From the NCBI RefSeq assembly GCF_001723355.1, contig NZ_LPWE01000003.1, positions 1 through 64,000 on the forward strand: a stretch of 64,000 nt of DNA, read 5' to 3'. The DNA is from Methyloceanibacter stevinii. Lineage in GTDB: Bacteria > Pseudomonadota > Alphaproteobacteria > Rhizobiales > Methyloligellaceae. Both the position numbers and the translations under genes were made by a program. This document shows, one piece after another, positions 8,736 to 18,294 of the stretch. Each line of letters begins with the position of its first letter. Position 1 is the first letter of the stretch. Under the pieces are notes generated by a model, which was not told the origin of the DNA, ran no database searches, and worked only from the letters and a program-made list of their open reading frames with translations.

Positions 8736-9670
8736 CTAAGGCCACATGACCAGGGGTGGCATGGAGGACAGGATCGCGTCCACATTGCCGCCGGTCTTCA
8801 GCCCGAAGATCGTGCCCCGGTCGTAGAGCAGGTTGTACTCCACATAGCGCCCGCGCCGGATCAGCTGCTCGGTGCGGTCTTCCTCGGTCCAGGGTGTGCC
8901 GATATTGCGGGCCACCAGTTCCGGATAGATGCCGACAAAGGCCTTGCCCACGTCCTGGGTGAAGGCGAAGTCCGCCTCCCAGTCGCCCGTATCCAGATAG
9001 TCGTAGAAAATGCCGCCGATGCCGCGCGGCTCCTTGCGGTGCTTGAGGTAGAAATACTCGTCGCACCAGTCCTTGAAGCGTCGGTAATCGGCGGACGGCT
9101 GGCCCTCGCAAGAGGCCTTCATGGCCGCATGAAAATCCAACGCATCCGGGTCCTCCTGGACGCGCCGCCGGTTCAGCACGGGGGTGAGGTCGCCGCCGCC
9201 GCCGAACCAGCCCTTCGAGGTCACCACCATGCGCGTGTTCATGTGGCCCGTGGGGGCGTTGGGATTGGTCGGGTGAGCGATGAAGGACATGCCGCTCGCC
9301 CAAAAACGGGGATCCTCTGCCGCGCCCGGGATCTGGCCCGCGAACTCCTTCGGGAATTCTCCGTGGACTGTGGATGTGTGGCAGCCGACCTTCTCGACAC
9401 GCGGCCCGACATCAGGGACATGACCCCGCCGCCGCCTTCCTCGCGGGTCCACGGGGTGCGGGTGAAGCGGCCGGCCTCTTTGCCCTCGCAGCCGGGCGCC
9501 CCTTCGGCCGCATCCTCGACGGCTTCGAGCGCGGCCAGCATGCGGTCGCGCAGCTCCTCGAACCAGCGGCTCGCCCGGTCCTTATTGGCTTCGAAGTTGT
9601 TCTTCGACGTGGGTTTTTCCGATCCTTGCGCGTCCATGACTTCCCGTTCGATGACGTTTTCTTCTTGCAT
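8736..9670 (-). CDS. hemF: Oxygen-dependent coproporphyrinogen III oxidase, one probable frameshift
   Basis: HemF decarboxylates two propionates of coproporphyrinogen III with O2 to give protoporphyrinogen IX in haem synthesis. The 5' part (about 90 residues, from ATG 9670) and the 3' part (about 220 residues) are in different frames. The junction is at about 9396: the family motif GRVFEK lacks its Phe because one base is missing in GTGTTCGAG. After repair the protein is about 311 residues, normal for HemF, with the [31 protein letters not shown] and [10 protein letters not shown] signatures intact and the usual MPPLVMWP end. Single-base loss in an otherwise perfect gene suggests sequence error. 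Confidence 0.92.
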
Positions 9671-9997
9671 GATCCATCTACCTTACCGGTTCGTATCCGT
9701 CACATGGATGCATCATGTCGTTGCCACCATTGGCGCCCCCTTGATCTTCATCAGGAATTACCTGCGCCAATTTGACCACTGTGTCTGCTGGACAACATCC
9801 CACCGCAATGACAGAAAACCGCCATGAATCGCGTTGCACCGCAGCGCGTGGCTGGGCAATAACAAGCCTGCGGCACGCTGGGTGCCCTTTTGTTGGGCAA
9901 CAACAGAATTTCGGCACGCACCGTGCCATAACTAAGAGAGCCGAGAGGCTGGGCTTTTGCTCTCTTCGGCTCCATCAAATTAGGAGCGTTTGGCTTC
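9671..9997. other. hemF / petA divergent intergenic region
   Basis: About 330 bases between the divergent hemF and petABC genes, which must hold both promoters. No convincing gene, FNR-type site or hairpin was found. Confidence 0.5.
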
Positions 9998-10600
9998 ATG
10001 GCCAATTCAGACAGTTCCACCGATCCTTCCTTTGTAGATGACGACGATCCGTCCCGGCGCGACGTGATCCTGATCGGCGCCGGGGCCTTTGCGGCCATTG
10101 GCGGCGCGGCCGTATTGTGGCCCTTGCTCGATCAGATGAACCCCGATGCCTCGACTCTGTCGCTGGCCTCGATCGACGTGGACCTTGCGCCTGTCGAAGA
10201 AGGCCAGGCCATCACGGTCATGTGGCGCGGCAAGCCGATCTTCATCCGCCATCGCACGGCCGAGGAAGTCGAGGCGGCCAAGGACGTGAAGCTGAGCGAA
10301 TTGCCCGATCAGTTGGCGCGCAACGCCAATCTGGCGGACACGGCGCCCGCGACCGACACGAACCGGGCCGCGACCGACAAAGAGCCCTGGCTCGTCATGA
10401 TCGGCATCTGCACCCATCTCGGCTGCATTCCGCAAGGCCAGTCGGTCGGCTCGTACAAGGGCGAGTATGGCGGCTGGTACTGCCCCTGCCATGGTTCGCA
10501 GTACGACACGGCGGGCCGCATTCGCAAAGGTCCGGCGCCGGAGAACATGTACATCCCGCCTTACGCCTTCACCTCTGACACCAAAATCAAGATCGGATAG
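9998..10600 (+). CDS. petA: Ubiquinol-cytochrome c reductase Rieske iron-sulfur subunit
   Basis: 200-residue Rieske protein of the cytochrome bc1 complex; its 2Fe-2S cluster takes the first electron from ubiquinol on the periplasmic side. The cluster ligands are in CTHLGC (C138, H140) and CPCHGS (C162, H165), with disulfide cysteines C143 and C164. The N-terminus has a single membrane span (about 23-45) preceded by SRRD, matching the Tat-dependent export of Rieske proteins. The segment of about 50 residues before CTHLGC contains an alphaproteobacterial insertion. First gene of petABC; nine bases separate it from petB. Confidence 0.97.
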   Translation: MANSDSSTDPSFVDDDDPSRRDVILIGAGAFAAIGGAAVLWPLLDQMNPDASTLSLASIDVDLAPVEEGQAITVMWRGKPIFIRHRTAEEVEAAKDVKLSELPDQLARNANLADTAPATDTNRAATDKEPWLVMIGICTHLGCIPQGQSVGSYKGEYGGWYCPCHGSQYDTAGRIRKGPAPENMYIPPYAFTSDTKIKIG

Positions 10601-10608
10601 GGCGGATC

Positions 10609-11871
10609 ATGGCGCACGAATCGACTTACAAGCCCTCGACCGGCATTGAGCGCTGGCTCGACACGCGTCTGCCCGTTCCGCGGCTGATGTACGACCAGTT
10701 CGGGGTCTTCCCGATGCCGCGCAACGTCAACTATTGGTGGACGTTCGGCGCGATCCTGAGCTTCATGCTGGCCGTGCAGATCGTGACGGGCATCGTGCTC
10801 GCCATGCACTATGTGCCGACCACGGACGGTGCGTTCGAGTCCGTCGAGAAAATCATGCGCGACGTGAACTGGGGCTGGCTGCTGCGCTACACGCACGCCG
10901 TCGGCGCCTCCATGTTCTTCTTCGCCGCCTTCGTCCATACGTTCCGCGGGCTCTATTACGGGTCCTACAAGGCGCCGCGCGAGATCCTGTGGATGCTCGG
11001 TGTGCTGATCCTGTTCCTGATGATCGCGACGGCCTTCATGGGCTACTCGCTGGTCTGGGGTCAGATGAGCTTCTGGGCGGTGACGGTGATCACCAACCTG
11101 TTCACCTCGCTTGACACCCTGATCCCGGGGCTCGGCACGACGCTGGTGCAGTGGATCTGGGGCGGGTTCTCGGTGGGCGAGCCGACGCTGAACCGGCTCT
11201 TCGCGCTCCACTATCTGTTCCCGTTCATCATCGCGGGCGTCGTGGTTCTGCACATTTGGGCGCTGCATATTCCGGGCAGCAACAATCCCACGGGCGTGGA
11301 CGTCAAGACGAAGGCCGACACGCTGCCGTTCCATCCTTACTTCACCATCAAGGATGGCTTCGCGGTCGTGCTGTTCTGCCTTCTGTTCGGTGTGTTCCTG
11401 TTCTACGCGCCGAACTATCTCGGTCACACGGACAACTACATCCCGGCCAACCCGCTGCAGACGCCGCCGCACATCGTGCCCGAATGGTACTTCCTGCCGT
11501 TCTACGCGATTTTGCGGGCCATTCCCGACAAGCTGCTCGGCGTCATGGGCCTGATCGGCGCGATCGTGGTGCTGTTCTTCATTCCGTGGCTCGACACGTC
11601 GCGCATCCGCTCCGTCAGCTACCGGCCGATCTTCAAATGGTTCTTCTGGCTGTTCGTGATCTGCTGCATCGCGCTCGGCTATTTCGGCTCGCAGGCGCCG
11701 GAAGGCTGGAAGCTTCTTTGGGGGCGCATCTGCACCTTCTACTACTTCGCCTTCTTCCTGATCATCATGCCTGTCGTCGGACTGATCGAGAAACCGAAGA
11801 GGCTGCCGGGCAGTATCACCTCGTCGGTGCTCGGAAAGAAGGATACGAGCGCCAGCGGGGGGACTGCGTGA
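10609..11871 (+). CDS. petB: Cytochrome b of the bc1 complex
   Basis: 420-residue membrane protein carrying haems bL and bH and both quinone sites. Eight or so transmembrane helices can be traced. The quinol-oxidation PEWY motif is present ([11 protein letters not shown]), as are the haem-ligand histidine pairs in helices B and D ([38 protein letters not shown]). Length is typical for an alphaproteobacterial unsplit cytochrome b. Its TGA overlaps the ATG of petC by one base, giving tight translational coupling. Confidence 0.97.
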   Translation: MAHESTYKPSTGIERWLDTRLPVPRLMYDQFGVFPMPRNVNYWWTFGAILSFMLAVQIVTGIVLAMHYVPTTDGAFESVEKIMRDVNWGWLLRYTHAVGASMFFFAAFVHTFRGLYYGSYKAPREILWMLGVLILFLMIATAFMGYSLVWGQMSFWAVTVITNLFTSLDTLIPGLGTTLVQWIWGGFSVGEPTLNRLFALHYLFPFIIAGVVVLHIWALHIPGSNNPTGVDVKTKADTLPFHPYFTIKDGFAVVLFCLLFGVFLFYAPNYLGHTDNYIPANPLQTPPHIVPEWYFLPFYAILRAIPDKLLGVMGLIGAIVVLFFIPWLDTSRIRSVSYRPIFKWFFWLFVICCIALGYFGSQAPEGWKLLWGRICTFYYFAFFLIIMPVVGLIEKPKRLPGSITSSVLGKKDTSASGGTA

Positions 11872-12707
11872 TGCGGAACGTCATGAAACTGTTTGCCGCC
11901 ATTGCGGTTCTCGCCATCGCGCTTCCCGGCATCACCCATGCCGCAGATGACGGCCATGGCACGGCGATAGAAGCGCAGGAGTGGTCGTTCGGGCCGCCCT
12001 TCGGTCACTTCGACCGGGCGCAGCTGCAGCGCGGCTACAAGGTCTATCAGTTCGTCTGCGCGAACTGCCACTCGATGGACCTGCTGTCCTACCGCAATCT
12101 CGGGCAGCCGGGCGGTCCTCAGTTCTCGGAAGCGGCGGTCAAGGCGCTCGCGGCCCAGGCCCAGATCTCGGACGGCCCCAACGACAAGGGCGAGATGTTC
12201 CTGCGTCCGGCCAAGCCATCCGATCGCTTCAAGGCGCCCTATGCGAACGAGCAGGCCGCTCGTAACGCCAATGGCGGGGCTCTTCCGCCGGACCTGTCGG
12301 TCATCGCCAAGGCGCGCCCCGGCGGGCCGGACTATCTCTACGCGCTGATGACCGGTTACGAGGACGCGCCGCACGACATGAAGATGAGCAAGGGCATGCA
12401 TTACAACGCTGCCTTTCCGGGTCATCAGATTGCCATGCCGAGCCCGCTGTCGGACGGCGTCGTGGAGTACACGGACGGCACCGAGCCCACGGTCAAGAAC
12501 TACGCGAAGGACGTGTCCGCCTTCCTGATGTGGGCGGCCGAGCCCACGCTGGAACAACGCTACAAGACCGGCGCGCGGATCATGATCTTCCTGATCGTCT
12601 TCGCGGTGATCATGTTCCTCGCAAAGAGGGTGGTCTGGGCCCCGATCCACAGGCGCGACCACGCGGCTCAGCACGCAGCCAAGACCGCAGCCAAGACCGA
12701 TACCTAG
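11871..12707 (+). CDS. petC: Cytochrome c1 of the bc1 complex
   Basis: 278-residue c-type cytochrome that takes electrons from the Rieske protein and passes them to cytochrome c. A cleavable signal peptide (LFAAIAVLAIALPGITHA) is followed by the haem attachment site CANCH at 63-67; the sixth ligand is probably the Met of IAMPSPL. A C-terminal membrane anchor (IMIFLIVFAVIMFLAKRVVW) holds it to the membrane, followed by a His/Lys/Ala-rich tail. The start ATG overlaps the petB stop. Some alphaproteobacteria have fused petBC; here the genes are separate. Confidence 0.96.
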   Translation: MRNVMKLFAAIAVLAIALPGITHAADDGHGTAIEAQEWSFGPPFGHFDRAQLQRGYKVYQFVCANCHSMDLLSYRNLGQPGGPQFSEAAVKALAAQAQISDGPNDKGEMFLRPAKPSDRFKAPYANEQAARNANGGALPPDLSVIAKARPGGPDYLYALMTGYEDAPHDMKMSKGMHYNAAFPGHQIAMPSPLSDGVVEYTDGTEPTVKNYAKDVSAFLMWAAEPTLEQRYKTGARIMIFLIVFAVIMFLAKRVVWAPIHRRDHAAQHAAKTAAKTDT

Positions 12708-12717
12708 GACGCGATCG

Positions 12718-13287
12718 ATGCTGCGGGCGCTCGTCTTTTTCTGGATCGCGCTCGTCAGCTTCGCGGCCGTCGCTCAAGACGACGGCGAGAACGGTGGTGA
12801 GCCCGCGCCCGACGGCATGGTGCTGCTCACCGTCGGCGGACTGGTGGGCAAGACCAATCGCAGGGCGTTCGATGAGAACCGCGACAGCGCGCTGGCCAAG
12901 CTGAAGGTCGATTTCAAGAACGCGTTTGCCTTCGACCGGAAGATGCTGCTCGCGCTGCCGCAAGGGACGGTCACGGCTCTAACCCCGGAGCTCGGAAGCG
13001 AGGCGGTCTTCAAGGGGCCGTTTCTGCAAGACGTCCTGGTCGAGATCGAAGCCGCCAAGGTCAAGACGCGCTTCGTCGCGACGGACGGGTACAGCGGCTA
13101 TCTCTTGCCTGAAGACATAGACGGATCGGACTATATTCTCGCGCTCGAGGCCGACGGGAAGCCCCTCGGCCTGAACGGGCAGGGGCCGCTCTGGCTCATG
13201 AACACGCGCAAAGAGGGCGAAACAGTCGGAAAAGACAATCGCGGCAGCCATGTCTGGGCCTTGGTCTACATGCATGTAGGCGACTGA
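12718..13287 (+). CDS. Exported protein resembling the sulfite-oxidase-type fold
   Basis: 189 residues beginning with a probable signal peptide (LVFFWIALVSFAAVAQ). The mature part has features of the oxidoreductase molybdopterin-binding (SUOX-like) domain: the FDRKMLLALPQ segment, the VFKGPFLQDVL segment, and the YSGYLLPEDI and GPLWLMN segments. The canonical molybdenum-ligand cysteine is not evident, so it may be a non-catalytic relative. It starts eleven bases after petC and is probably cotranscribed with petABC, suggesting a periplasmic redox-related role. Fold assignment is tentative. Confidence 0.6.
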   Translation: MLRALVFFWIALVSFAAVAQDDGENGGEPAPDGMVLLTVGGLVGKTNRRAFDENRDSALAKLKVDFKNAFAFDRKMLLALPQGTVTALTPELGSEAVFKGPFLQDVLVEIEAAKVKTRFVATDGYSGYLLPEDIDGSDYILALEADGKPLGLNGQGPLWLMNTRKEGETVGKDNRGSHVWALVYMHVGD

Positions 13288-13360
13288 GTTTGGCCGGACC
13301 CAGGGTAGGGCAGGGGGCAGGGCAAAACACCGCCGCATCTTCATTCACCGAGAGGGACGT

Positions 13361-14236
13361 ATGACAAAAGCAGTGCTCGGCATTATCGGCGGGTCGGGTC
13401 TCTATGACCTGCCGGGACTTGAGAACGTGCGTGAGGAGCGCATCGAGAGCCCTTGGGGAGATCCGTCGGGCGCGCTCCGGTTCGGCGACATCGGCGGCCT
13501 GCCGATCGTCTTCCTGCCCCGTCACGACAAGGGGCACCGCCTGTCGCCCACCGACATCAACTATCGTGCGAATATCGACGTCATGAAGCGGGCAGGGGTC
13601 ACCGACCTCATTTCCCTGTCGGCCTGCGGCTCCTACAAGGAGGATCTGCCGCCGGGCACATTCGTGATCGTCGACCAGTTCGTGGACCGCACCCACAACC
13701 GCGCCACATCGTTTTTCGGCACGGGCTGCGTCGCCCATGTGTCCATGGCCCATCCCACCTCACCGCGGCTTCGCATGCGCATCGCCGAAGCGGCCGAGGC
13801 CGAGTCCATCCCGTTCGTGCGCGACGGCACCTATGTGTGCATGGAGGGTCCCCAGTTCTCCACGCTGGCCGAGAGCCTCACCTACAAGGGGCTGGGCTAT
13901 TCGGTGGTCGGCATGACGAACCTGCCCGAGGCGAAGCTCGCCCGCGAGGCGGAGCTCTGCTACGCGACCGTGGCCATGGTCACCGATTTCGATTGCTGGC
14001 ATCCGGACCACGACGCGGTCACGGTGCAGGACATCATCCGCGTGCTCACGGCCAACGCGGAGAAGGCCGCGCGCCTCGTGGGCCGGCTCGCCCGCGACTT
14101 CCCGCGCGAGCACGAGTCTTGTCCCGCCGGCTCCGATCGTGCGCTCGACACCGCCATCATCACGGCGCCAGAAGCGCGCGACCCGGAGCTCCTAAAGAAG
14201 CTCGATGCGGTCGCCGGGCGTGTGCTGGGGAGTTGA
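13361..14236 (+). CDS. mtnP: S-methyl-5'-thioadenosine phosphorylase
   Basis: MtnP cleaves methylthioadenosine, a by-product of polyamine and homoserine-lactone synthesis, into adenine and methylthioribose-1-phosphate. The 291-residue sequence starts with the phosphate-binding GIIGGSGLYDL and contains PRHDKGH, the NYRANI helix, the MEGPQFST substrate-site loop and VVGMTNLPEAKLAREAELCY. These are class-specific for MTA phosphorylase rather than generic purine nucleoside phosphorylase. The products are consumed by the downstream apt and mtnA, from which it is separated only by the AT-rich gene at 14270. Confidence 0.95.
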   Translation: MTKAVLGIIGGSGLYDLPGLENVREERIESPWGDPSGALRFGDIGGLPIVFLPRHDKGHRLSPTDINYRANIDVMKRAGVTDLISLSACGSYKEDLPPGTFVIVDQFVDRTHNRATSFFGTGCVAHVSMAHPTSPRLRMRIAEAAEAESIPFVRDGTYVCMEGPQFSTLAESLTYKGLGYSVVGMTNLPEAKLAREAELCYATVAMVTDFDCWHPDHDAVTVQDIIRVLTANAEKAARLVGRLARDFPREHESCPAGSDRALDTAIITAPEARDPELLKKLDAVAGRVLGS

Positions 14237-14248
14237 TCGCTGGAAGAG

Positions 14249-14269
14249 AACTCAGCAATGTTCTGAGTT
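14249..14269. repeat. Inverted repeat at the left edge of the DUF4365 gene
   Basis: AACTCAG-CAATGTT-CTGAGTT, a perfect 7-bp inverted repeat directly before the ATG at 14270. It may be a junction remnant of the insertion or a hairpin limiting translation of the gene. No matching copy was seen at the right edge. Confidence 0.5.
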
Positions 14270-15172
14270 ATGAGACCAAAAAGCCATCAGACCGGTGACA
14301 TCGGGGTGAACTTCATCGAGAAGGTCTTCCTCGAAGAGGGCTGGATAGTAAATCGAATTTATTCTGACTACGGAGAGGACCTATCTCTTCAGCCCGTATC
14401 GGAGGGCGCAGTCGAAAAGTGTAGAGTTTATGTCCAAGTTAAATCTGTTTCATCGAAGCGGGCTCGGAGAATCACTTTAAAAAGAGAAGATCTATTTATT
14501 TGGCAGTTTTCGTCAGAAATATTCATCGCAGTATGCTTTGTGATGGAATCTCAAGAGGCGCTATATTATTGGGTAAATGAGCACCAAGAGCCCTCTCAGT
14601 TTGCTGATCTTGATAAAAAAGCTTACTCATTGCCAATAAAAATAATGAAAACACTTGATACGTCAGCCATAAATAGGCTGAAATTTCTGTCTAGAGAAGT
14701 ATACTACGAATCAACGCTCAGAAAATTATCTTCTTTTATTGAGGATAATAGAGGTTATGCGAAAAATAAACATAGACCGGATGTTCTTGCGGCGAAGCAA
14801 GCGTCCGTAAATGTGGCATGCAGGCTGCTTACAGATTATGGGGTTCTGTCGAATGTGGATGACGGATTTGCCCCAAGTAAGGTGTTCATAGAGGAGAATC
14901 TGTACAATATTGTAGAAAATTCCGTTGTTATGTGCCGAAGTATCAAGAAAAAACTTCCTAAGAGCAGTCTTTTCTGGGCAGCTAGGATAATAAATCATGT
15001 TTTTGAGCGAGATGGCTCGCGGGATATACCTTATGCTCTGGCTTGGTCTTTGGTAAATACGGTTGATGTCGTCGTAACTAGAGATGAAATATTTAAAGAT
15101 ATTGTCGCGGAGATGGTTGATTTCGCCCGAAGAGAGTTGCGTCACAAAAAAACATCAACGGTCACGGGCTGA
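14270..15172 (+). CDS. DUF4365-domain protein, AT-rich, probably horizontally acquired
   Basis: 300 residues. The first 150 resemble the DUF4365 domain: GDIGVNFIEKVFLEEGW, a YGEDLSLQ acidic segment and a VYVQVKS strand, giving the D...QxK arrangement of PD-(D/E)xK nuclease-like folds; YYWVNEHQ follows. The C-terminal half (about 160-300) is helical and unrecognised. Base composition drops to about 40% G+C with AT-rich codons, against over 60% in both neighbours, so it is foreign. DUF4365 proteins often occur in defence contexts, but nuclease activity is inferred only. It sits between mtnP and apt, 33 and 18 bases from them. A 7-bp inverted repeat (14249-14269) abuts the start codon and no ribosome site is visible. 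Confidence 0.75.
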   Translation: MRPKSHQTGDIGVNFIEKVFLEEGWIVNRIYSDYGEDLSLQPVSEGAVEKCRVYVQVKSVSSKRARRITLKREDLFIWQFSSEIFIAVCFVMESQEALYYWVNEHQEPSQFADLDKKAYSLPIKIMKTLDTSAINRLKFLSREVYYESTLRKLSSFIEDNRGYAKNKHRPDVLAAKQASVNVACRLLTDYGVLSNVDDGFAPSKVFIEENLYNIVENSVVMCRSIKKKLPKSSLFWAARIINHVFERDGSRDIPYALAWSLVNTVDVVVTRDEIFKDIVAEMVDFARRELRHKKTSTVTG

Positions 15173-15190
15173 CCTAAGGAGAGACTACGA

Positions 15191-15736
15191 ATGACTGCAT
15201 CCACCGAAATCGACATCAAGTCCCTTGTGCGGACGATCCCGGATTACCCGAAGCCCGGCATCATGTTTCGCGACGTGACCACGCTGTTTGGTCACCCGTC
15301 CGGCTTCCGGGCGTCCGTCGAGCAGCTGGTGGCGCCGTTCCAGGATCAGCGGGTCGAGTCCGTCGCGGGCATCGAGGCGCGCGGGTTCATTCTGGGCGGG
15401 GCCGCGGCGGATCGCATGCATTGCGGCTTCGTGCCCATCCGCAAGAAGGGCAAGCTGCCGGCCAAGGCGATCGGTCAGGAATACGAACTCGAATACGGTG
15501 TCGATGTCATCGAGATCCATGAAGACGCGCTGAGCCCCGGCGAACCGGTGCTGCTGGTGGACGATCTGATCGCCACGGGCGGAACAGCCGTCGCGGCCGT
15601 GGAACTGCTGCGTCAGCTCAAGGCCGAAGTCGTCGGCGCCGCGTTCGTCATCGATCTGCCGGATCTCGGCGGCAGTGCACGCCTCACCGAGCTTGGCGTG
15701 CCGTGCCACACGCTGATGGCGTTCGAGGGCGACTAA
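15191..15736 (+). CDS. apt: Adenine phosphoribosyltransferase
   Basis: Apt converts adenine plus PRPP to AMP. The 181-residue sequence has the type I PRTase PRPP-binding motif [14 protein letters not shown] at about 118-131, the [10 protein letters not shown] loop, and the flexible RKKGKLP loop typical of APRT. AAGGAGAG precedes the ATG. In this cluster it recycles the adenine released by MtnP; the DUF4365 gene is inserted just upstream, so its transcription now depends on read-through or a new promoter. Confidence 0.95.
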   Translation: MTASTEIDIKSLVRTIPDYPKPGIMFRDVTTLFGHPSGFRASVEQLVAPFQDQRVESVAGIEARGFILGGAAADRMHCGFVPIRKKGKLPAKAIGQEYELEYGVDVIEIHEDALSPGEPVLLVDDLIATGGTAVAAVELLRQLKAEVVGAAFVIDLPDLGGSARLTELGVPCHTLMAFEGD

Positions 15737-15791
15737 GGCCAAGAACCACTTGGGGCTCTACGGACTTCGGCAGGTGTGCTAAGGCGGTTCC

Positions 15792-16910
15792 ATGAATATC
15801 GACGGCAAACCGTATCGCACCATCTGGCTCGGCAGCGATGGCATCTCCGCGGAGATCATCGACCAGACCAAGCTTCCTTTTGCGCTTGAGATCGTCACGC
15901 TACGCACGCTCGAGGACGCTGCCCTCGCCATCTCCAGCATGCAAGTGCGCGGCGCGCCGTTGATCGGTGCGACGGCAGCCTATGGCGTCGCGCTGGCCAT
16001 GCGGGAGGATGCCTCCGATGCGGGTCTTGCTAAAGCCTGCGACGTGCTGGCCGCCACACGGCCGACGGCCGTGAATCTGCGCTGGGCGCTCGATGAAATG
16101 GTGGCCGAGCTTCAGCCAATGCCGGAGGCGGCCCGCGTTGCCGGTGCGTTCGCTCGGGCGGCGGAGATCTGCGACCAGGATGTCGAGACCTGCCGTAAGA
16201 TCGGCGAGCATGGGATGGGGCTGATCGAGGCTCACGCCGAACGCAAGAAGGGCAAGACGGTCAACATCCTCACCCATTGCAACGCCGGCTGGCTTGCCAC
16301 CGTGGATTGGGGAACGGCGCTCGCGCCGATCTACCAGGCTTTCGACAAGGGAATTTCCGTCCATGTCTGGGTCGACGAGACCCGGCCGCGCAATCAAGGC
16401 GCGTCCCTGACGGCGTTCGAGCTGGGCGCGCATGGAGTGCCGCACACGATCGTCGCCGACAACACCGGCGGCCATCTGATGCAGGCGGGTCTCGTGGATC
16501 TGTGCATCGTGGGCACGGACCGCACCACGGCCAATGGCGACGTCGCCAACAAGATCGGAACTTACCTGAAGGCGCTCGCTGCCAAGGACAATGGCGTTCA
16601 GTTCTTCGTCGCCCTGCCGCACTCGACCATCGACTGGACGCTCGACGACGGACGCGAGATTCCCATCGAGCAGCGCGACGCCAGCGAGGTCACCCACATG
16701 ACCGGGCAATTGCCCGATGGCGAGGTGGCGACTGTCGCGATCGCACCGCCGGGGTCGTCCGCCGCCAACTACGCCTTCGACGTCACTCCGGCGCGGCTCG
16801 TCACGGGCTTCATCACCGAGCGCGGCGTGACGCCGGCCTCGCGTGAGGGGCTGTCTCTATTATATTCGAGGCAGGAGGCGCCGTCGACGTGGCCCGTTGA
16901 GGGCCGGTAG
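15792..16910 (+). CDS. mtnA: S-methyl-5-thioribose-1-phosphate isomerase
   Basis: MtnA isomerises methylthioribose-1-phosphate to the ribulose form, the second step of methionine salvage after MtnP. The 372-residue protein shows the family landmarks: [19 protein letters not shown], the catalytic cysteine in [10 protein letters not shown], the catalytic aspartate in [18 protein letters not shown], and [17 protein letters not shown]. It is related to eIF2B-type proteins but the signatures are those of MtnA. It is 55 bases from apt and 21 from the MgtC-like gene; later salvage genes (mtnBCD) are not in the window. Confidence 0.95.
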   Translation: MNIDGKPYRTIWLGSDGISAEIIDQTKLPFALEIVTLRTLEDAALAISSMQVRGAPLIGATAAYGVALAMREDASDAGLAKACDVLAATRPTAVNLRWALDEMVAELQPMPEAARVAGAFARAAEICDQDVETCRKIGEHGMGLIEAHAERKKGKTVNILTHCNAGWLATVDWGTALAPIYQAFDKGISVHVWVDETRPRNQGASLTAFELGAHGVPHTIVADNTGGHLMQAGLVDLCIVGTDRTTANGDVANKIGTYLKALAAKDNGVQFFVALPHSTIDWTLDDGREIPIEQRDASEVTHMTGQLPDGEVATVAIAPPGSSAANYAFDVTPARLVTGFITERGVTPASREGLSLLYSRQEAPSTWPVEGR

Positions 16911-16931
16911 TCCGCCGCGAGGAGGGCGAAG

Positions 16932-18212
16932 ATGGAGCCGCACGATCTCATGGCCGACGCGATCCATTTCGGGATCGCCGTGCTGCTCGGTGCCCTTGTC
17001 GGTATCGAACGCGAGAAGCATCGCCGCGAGCGCAAATCGAAGACCGAGCAGACGGCGGGCTTGCGGACCTTCATCCTGTTCGCACTCCTGGGCGCCTGCA
17101 CGGCCTGGCTCGCCCGGGTCTTCGACTCCTATTGGATCGTGGCGGCGGGTCTTCTGATCACGGGCGCCTTCGTGGTGGCAGGCTACATCGCGACGACGCG
17201 CGGGCAGCAGGAGGCCGTGGGCCTTACCACCGAGGTGGCTGCCGTCATCGTCTTCGTGCTCGGGGCGATCGACATGCTGGGCGGTACCGAAATCGCCATC
17301 GCGTTGGCCGTCATCACCACAGCGGTCCTTGCCTATAAGGATCCGATGCATGGGTTCGTGAAGCAGCTCGGCTGGGACGATGTCTATTCCGGACTGCAGC
17401 TGCTGATCGCGACCTTTATCGCCTTGCCGCTCCTCCCCGATAAGCCGATCGATCCTTGGGGCGCGCTCAACCCGTACGAGCTCTGGCTCCTGGTCATCCT
17501 GATCTCCGGCCTGTCGCTGGTCGGCTACGCAATGACACGCTGGCTCGGTCCCGGAAAGGGCGCGCTACTGACCGGGTTTGCCGGCGGCCTCGTGGCGTCC
17601 ACCGCGGTGACCGTATCGTTCGCCCGCGAGGCGCGGACCAACCCCGCCAATACAATGGCCTTCGCCAGCGGGATATTGGTGGCGTGGGCGGTCATGTTCG
17701 TGCGCGTTCTCGTGGTGGTGGCGGTCGTCAACCGCGCGCTCCTCGGGCCGATCTTCGTACCGTTCGCGGCGATGGCCTTGGTGGCGGCGGGGGGCGCAGG
17801 CCTCATCTATCTGCGCCGGCATCGGAATGGAAAGGACGTTAGCGCGCGGGAAGACTTGCGCGTGACCAACCCTTTCAGCGTCACGTCGGCGGTGAAGTTC
17901 GCGGCGTTCTTTGCGGTGGTGCTGGTCGCGGTCAAGATCGCGCAGGAGAATTTCTCCGACAGCGGCGTTTACGCTGTGGCGGCGCTCGCGGGGCTGACGG
18001 ACGTGGATGCGATCACTCTTTCGATGGCGGAGCTCGCCAAGACGGGAAGTGCACATGTGGCCGTGATCGCCATCGTCATCGCGTCCTTGGTCAACACGGC
18101 GGTCAAATGCGGGATCGCCTTCGTGCTCGGCGGCGTCGCGCTCGGCAAGCCGCTTCTCTTGGCGATCTTCGCGATGCTGATCGCCGGTCTTGCGAGCGTG
18201 CTGCTGATGTGA
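16932..18212 (+). CDS. MgtC/SapB-like membrane protein with DUF4010 domain
   Basis: 426-residue polytopic membrane protein. The N-terminal third is MgtC-like (GIAVLLGALVGIEREK, EQTAGLRTFILFALLGA, the LTTEVAAVIVFVLGA helix), and the rest is a DUF4010 domain with about eight more helices (GLSLVGYAMTRWLGPGKG, LTGFAGGLVASTAVTVSFAR). Proteins with this combination are common in proteobacteria; transport or magnesium-related roles are suspected but unproven. Eleven to twelve membrane spans can be counted. It is probably cotranscribed with mtnA at its 5' side and ends at a bidirectional terminator. Confidence 0.82.
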   Translation: MEPHDLMADAIHFGIAVLLGALVGIEREKHRRERKSKTEQTAGLRTFILFALLGACTAWLARVFDSYWIVAAGLLITGAFVVAGYIATTRGQQEAVGLTTEVAAVIVFVLGAIDMLGGTEIAIALAVITTAVLAYKDPMHGFVKQLGWDDVYSGLQLLIATFIALPLLPDKPIDPWGALNPYELWLLVILISGLSLVGYAMTRWLGPGKGALLTGFAGGLVASTAVTVSFAREARTNPANTMAFASGILVAWAVMFVRVLVVVAVVNRALLGPIFVPFAAMALVAAGGAGLIYLRRHRNGKDVSAREDLRVTNPFSVTSAVKFAAFFAVVLVAVKIAQENFSDSGVYAVAALAGLTDVDAITLSMAELAKTGSAHVAVIAIVIASLVNTAVKCGIAFVLGGVALGKPLLLAIFAMLIAGLASVLLM

Positions 18213-18228
18213 CCGCCGGCGTGGACAG

Positions 18229-18262
18229 CAAAAAACGCGGCGCCTTAAAGGGCACCGCGTTT
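18229..18262. terminator. Bidirectional intrinsic terminator
   Basis: AAAAACGCGGCGCC / GGGCACCGCGTTT with a short TTAAA loop and one mismatch, A-run before and T-run after. It lies between the convergent MgtC-like gene and the Tyr/Arg-rich gene. Confidence 0.8.
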
Positions 18263-18294
18263 CTTCGAAACCACAATCCTATGCGGCGGGCCTT

